A stretch of 50,893 bases of DNA from JAFGWO01 sp965603295 (GTDB lineage: Bacteria; BMS3Abin14), in assembly GCA_965603295.1 (NCBI GenBank), contig CBFDCL010000003.1:1-50893 (forward strand). Direction: 5' to 3'. The notes beneath the pieces are model-generated. The model was given only the letters and a program-made list of their open reading frames with translations, was not told where the DNA came from and did not search any database. The position numbers and the translations under genes were made by a program. Position 1 is the stretch's first letter. The number at the start of each line of letters is the position of its first letter. Below are positions 48,242 to 50,893 of this stretch, one piece after another.

Positions 48242-48802
48242 TTATAAGCTTACGCTTCCTTTCGCATCGATAGCCATATTGGCCATCTTGTCCGCCTGAC
48301 GGTTCTCCTCGCGGGGGATATGATGAAAAACAACCTGTCGAAAGGGTTCCAGGCTTTTCACTGCCTGGAAGTAGAGCTCCTGAAGGCTCGGACTTTTAAC
48401 CCGGTATTCCCCTCTCATCTGGCGGATCATGAGTTCGCTGTCGGAAAAAACTTCGAGATGGGAAAAGCCCCGGCGTCCGGCCTCCTTCATCCCCAGGATG
48501 AGGGCTTTGTACTCCGCCTCGTTGTTGGTGGCCTTCCCCAGATATTCCCCCATGCTGACTACCTTTTTACCGCCCGCTTCCAGGACCATGCCGACTCCCG
48601 CTTGTCCGGGGTTCCCTCTTGCGGCCCCATCCACCCACAAAGCGGCCTTTTCTTCCGTTCCCTCGAAAAGTTCCGCCGCGGTGGAAAGGATCTCCCCCAG
48701 TTCCTTCCGGGTCATCCCGGGAAAACCATCAAGGGTCGCCGCCGTGTCCAGGCACTTCGCCAGAAAATGGACCACTTTCCGGGGATCATACCTGATCGAC
48801 AT
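48242..48802 (-). CDS. RNase H-like protein (ribonuclease HI family)
   Basis: A 186-residue protein. The C-terminal 130 residues form an RNase H fold: LWVDGAARGNPGQAGVGMV (first catalytic Asp), ATNNEAEYKALILG (catalytic Glu), VFSDSELMIRQMRGEYRVKS (second Asp) and HIPREENRQADKMANMAID (final Asp). The N-terminal 50 residues are an extension with LAKCLDTAATLDGFPGMTRKE. Such RNase HI-family proteins cleave RNA in RNA-DNA hybrids. ATG at 48802 overlaps the zinc-ribbon gene by 17 bases; a longer start at 48841 lies deeper in that gene and is unlikely. Confidence 0.9.
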   Translation of the reverse strand: MSIRYDPRKVVHFLAKCLDTAATLDGFPGMTRKELGEILSTAAELFEGTEEKAALWVDGAARGNPGQAGVGMVLEAGGKKVVSMGEYLGKATNNEAEYKALILGMKEAGRRGFSHLEVFSDSELMIRQMRGEYRVKSPSLQELYFQAVKSLEPFRQVVFHHIPREENRQADKMANMAIDAKGSVSL

Positions 48803-49493
48803 AGATAATCCGGCCACAATTCGGGCAGTTGTGAATTCCACCGTGCGCCAGAACCTGATTATAAAGCTGAGGGGGGATCATCATGAAACACCCGTTGCAC
48901 ACTCCTCCCGTCACCCGGACCAGCCCTTTTCCCCTGTACCTGTTAAAAACCCTCTGGTATCTGGCCAGCAGATCCGGTTCAATGAGGCCGGCTTCCACCT
49001 CCCTGTTTTTCTGCAGGTCCTCCTTTTCGCCCTGGATCTGCTTTAACCGATTGTTGGCCTCCGACTTCTGCGTTTTCAAGGTTTTCTTCAGATCTTTTAG
49101 AAGAGACTGGGTCTCGAGGAGGCTTTCCTCGAGCTGGCCTTTTTCTTCCTGCACTTCCCTGATCTGGCTTTCTGACTCCCCGCGGCGTTTTTTGGCTATC
49201 TCGGATTCCCTTTGAACAGCCTGGTATTCACGCTGCGTCTTCACTGCAAGGGCTCGGGCCTGGCTTCGGCGCTGCTGATCTTTGGCCTCTTCGACCTCGC
49301 GCGTGAACTCCTTAATCCGCGTATCAAGCTCTTCAATCTCCGACCGGACCTGATTCAGGCGTCCCTCCACCTCGCTGACGCGGTCCCCTTTTTCCTCCAG
49401 TTCACGGGGGATTTTCTCTTCCTCGATCTGGAAAGCAACGATCCTTTCATCGGTTTCCTGAAGGTGAACCAATCTGTCCAACATATCCTTCAC
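48786..49493 (-). CDS. Coiled-coil protein with C4 zinc ribbon (CT398-like)
   Basis: A 235-residue protein: residues 15-170 are almost continuous heptads rich in Glu, Lys and Arg (a long antiparallel coiled coil), and the C-terminus is a zinc ribbon CNGCFMM ... CPNCGRI. This is the architecture of the CT398/DUF-type zinc ribbon proteins, structurally characterised in Chlamydia but of uncertain function. It is commonly encoded beside Nif3-family proteins and RNase H-like genes, as here. GTG start at 49493 with AGGA upstream; it ends inside the following RNase H-like gene. Confidence 0.88.
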   Translation of the reverse strand: MKDMLDRLVHLQETDERIVAFQIEEEKIPRELEEKGDRVSEVEGRLNQVRSEIEELDTRIKEFTREVEEAKDQQRRSQARALAVKTQREYQAVQRESEIAKKRRGESESQIREVQEEKGQLEESLLETQSLLKDLKKTLKTQKSEANNRLKQIQGEKEDLQKNREVEAGLIEPDLLARYQRVFNRYRGKGLVRVTGGVCNGCFMMIPPQLYNQVLAHGGIHNCPNCGRIIYVDQV

Positions 49494-49539
49494 TCTCTTC
49501 CTCCTTGACAGGCTTTCGACATTCCCGGCCCGATCTCTC

Positions 49540-50658
49540 TCAGACCATCGTCACAAACGGATCCTTTTCCCTCGCGCACGAAATGGCCACTTCCCATCCC
49601 CTTTCCCTGGTTTCCCTTTTGATCCTCTCGCTGAAACGGAGTATCCCGTACCTTTCCGGACCGAAATGCCCCACATCCAGGATGGAAAGTCTTCTCTCTT
49701 CAGCAGTGCGCGCCTCATGATATTTAATGTCACCGGAAACAAACAACTCCGCCCCCGACGCAAAAACCGCATCCAGGAGGGAACCTCCGCTTCCCGCGCA
49801 GACGGCCACCTGGCGAACTTTTCGCCCTTCCGTGCCTACGAACCGGACGGTTTTGATCCGCAGGGTCTTCTTCAGGATTTCGGCGATCTGCCGAACAGGC
49901 ACTTTCGACGGCAACAGACCCACCAGGCCGATGCCCACCCCGGACGGTTTGCCGGCCAGTGGGTAGACATCAATGGCAGGTTCATCATAGGGGTGCTTTC
50001 TCCTCACGGCATCCAGGACATCCTTCAATCGCCCTTCCGGTACAAGCACCTCCAACCTGGCTTCCCGGGTTGTCTCCATGCAGCCGGGGATGCCGACAGT
50101 GGGGTTCGTTGTCCCATCCCCGAGGAACGACCCCTCACCCTGTACCGAAAACGAGCAATTGCGGTAATGGCCGATCCGGCCCGCGCCTGCCCCGAAGGCA
50201 GCCTTTTTCACCGGTTCAAGGGCACTGACGGGAAGAAAAACGACGATTTTAAAACCGTCTGAACCGGTGGGCAGAAGGGTTTTCGTTTTCGTTAAACTTA
50301 GAAGTTTCGCCAGGGAAGCGTTGATCCCGTGAGAAGATGCGTCCAGGTTCGTATGGGCGCTGTACACCGTCAACCCTCCCCGGACAGCCTCGACAAAAGC
50401 GGCTCCGGCCGGACTGGCCGTGCTCCCGGGCCCCAGAGGCCGAAAAAGAAGAGGGTGGTGGGTCACAAGCAGTTCCGCGCCGGCATGCAGCGCCTGGCTC
50501 ACCGTGTCCTCGTTGGCATCGAGGGCGAACATGACCCGCCTGGCCGGACGCGCGGGCTCCCCGCATTGCAACCCCACCGGGTCTCCGGAAAGAGCAGTTT
50601 CAACGGGTGCGAAACTTTCCAGAATTTCTATGATTTGCGCTATTGTCGTTGTCTTCAT
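49540..50658 (-). CDS. Nif3-family dinuclear metal-binding protein
   Basis: A 372-residue protein. The N-terminal part has DPVGLQCGEP and LLVTHHPLLFRPLG near residue 66 (metal His pair), YSAHTNLDASSHGINASLA near 105 and, at the end, LDVGHFGPERYGILRF with further His/Glu ligands. Between about 125 and 240 there is an inserted PII/CutA-like domain (FKIVVFLPV, HPYDEPAIDVYPL), as in the longer bacterial members. Nif3 proteins form hexameric toroids with two metals per subunit; activity is unsettled, sometimes annotated as GTP cyclohydrolase I type 2. The gene begins after a tRNA terminator and precedes the zinc-ribbon gene. Confidence 0.92.
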   Translation of the reverse strand: MKTTTIAQIIEILESFAPVETALSGDPVGLQCGEPARPARRVMFALDANEDTVSQALHAGAELLVTHHPLLFRPLGPGSTASPAGAAFVEAVRGGLTVYSAHTNLDASSHGINASLAKLLSLTKTKTLLPTGSDGFKIVVFLPVSALEPVKKAAFGAGAGRIGHYRNCSFSVQGEGSFLGDGTTNPTVGIPGCMETTREARLEVLVPEGRLKDVLDAVRRKHPYDEPAIDVYPLAGKPSGVGIGLVGLLPSKVPVRQIAEILKKTLRIKTVRFVGTEGRKVRQVAVCAGSGGSLLDAVFASGAELFVSGDIKYHEARTAEERRLSILDVGHFGPERYGILRFSERIKRETRERGWEVAISCAREKDPFVTMV

Positions 50659-50670
50659 CCCGGGAACGAA

Positions 50671-50700
50671 TTAAAAAAGGTGCACTCTATTGAGTGCACC
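50671..50700 (-). terminator. Intrinsic terminator between tRNA and Nif3 genes
   Basis: GGTGCACTC (50679-50687) and GAGTGCACC (50692-50700) form a perfect 9-base-pair stem with a 4-base loop, followed on the minus strand by six T residues. It would end transcription of the upstream tRNA gene. The remaining bases between it and the tRNA (50701-50847) show nothing else. Confidence 0.9.
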
Positions 50701-50847
50701 CAGGTTTTCTGGTGTCAAGGTTTTGGGAAGGAAACCAGCCATTTTTCATTCAGACTCATGGCCTGGTTTTTCCTCCACAATAAGGAGTTGTTTTCCTCTC
50801 ACTATATCTCTTTCCGAATCCGTTTTTCAAAGATTTTCCCTTGGACT

Positions 50848-50893
50848 TGGTGGGCCCACTCCGACTCGAACGGAGGACCTACCGGTTATGAGC
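50848..50893 (-). tRNA. tRNA with CAU anticodon (Met or Ile2), 3' part
   Basis: The minus strand from the window edge reads GCTCATAACC, the anticodon loop with CAU, then variable region, T-arm CTCCG-TTCGAGT-CGGAG, acceptor strand TGGGCCC, discriminator A and encoded CCA ending at 50848. The 5' half lies beyond the window, so elongator Met and lysidine-modified Ile cannot be separated. Confidence 0.88.

Overview
The window looks like part of the chromosome of an anaerobic, diderm, moderately GC-rich bacterium of the Desulfobacterota/Geobacter type. Pointers are outer-membrane and lipoprotein genes, very large multiheme c-type cytochromes, sigma-54 regulation, c-di-GMP (GEMM) and SAM riboswitches, a probable selenoprotein, and the anaerobic homocysteine route (DUF39, NIL-ferredoxin, UPF0280). 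No species can be assigned from sequence alone, and no phage, insertion sequence or CRISPR array was seen.

58-14031 (all minus strand) is an apparent extracellular electron-transfer locus. In transcription order it encodes an NHL propeller protein; a GEMM-type riboswitch followed by a hexaheme cytochrome closely resembling Geobacter OmcS, the cytochrome that polymerises into nanowires; a strong hairpin; a YVTN-propeller lipoprotein; a 731-residue outer-membrane barrel with an inserted discoidin-like region; two lipoproteins with CsgG/GNA1162-like folds; a parvulin isomerase; a 26-heme and a 16-heme cytochrome; and a second NHL protein. From the YVTN gene onward the genes overlap or nearly touch, as in one operon. 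My inference is a cytochrome filament together with its export, assembly and wiring parts.

14468-22555 (plus strand) holds a REC-PilZ protein whose phospho-acceptor is Glu, a membrane-spermidine synthase fusion, and a translationally coupled trio: PhnD-like binding lipoprotein, histidine kinase with a periplasmic CXXCH heme motif, and NtrC-type regulator. A sigma-54-like element just upstream of the cytochrome locus makes the trio a candidate regulator of it.

22907-27639 (minus strand) is sulfur metabolism: a promoter, SAM-I riboswitch and terminator precede DUF39, UPF0280 and NIL-ferredoxin, the three proteins linked to homocysteine synthesis from aspartate semialdehyde and sulfide. A lone LeuA-dimer domain and a DHH phosphoesterase follow. 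28329-32073 (plus strand) carries a protoglobin-PsiE membrane fusion, mobA, cysK, and a thioredoxin-fold lipoprotein whose in-frame TGA lies at the first position of a CXXC motif and is followed by a bacterial SECIS-like hairpin.

32239-40436 (minus strand) is mostly housekeeping: sugar kinase, RlpA, periplasmic cyclophilin, ketopantoate reductase, TrmH-type methyltransferase, DUF89, CNNM/CorC and LOG-family proteins. 40776-45926 (plus strand) is a heme cluster (radical SAM/SPASM, hemE, hemH, a MarR regulator with a palindromic operator on its own promoter, hemY), fitting the large heme demand of the cytochromes. 46033-50893 (minus strand) has a second, degenerate REC-PilZ protein, endonuclease III, RNase P RNA, an RNase H-like protein, a zinc-ribbon coiled-coil protein, a Nif3-family protein, a terminator and the 3' part of a tRNA with anticodon CAU.

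Many intergenic gaps are filled with degenerate short tandem words (runs built on GTTTGAAAGTTTGA, AATCACT, TTAAACGT or TTTGGAC). These sometimes run into gene ends.
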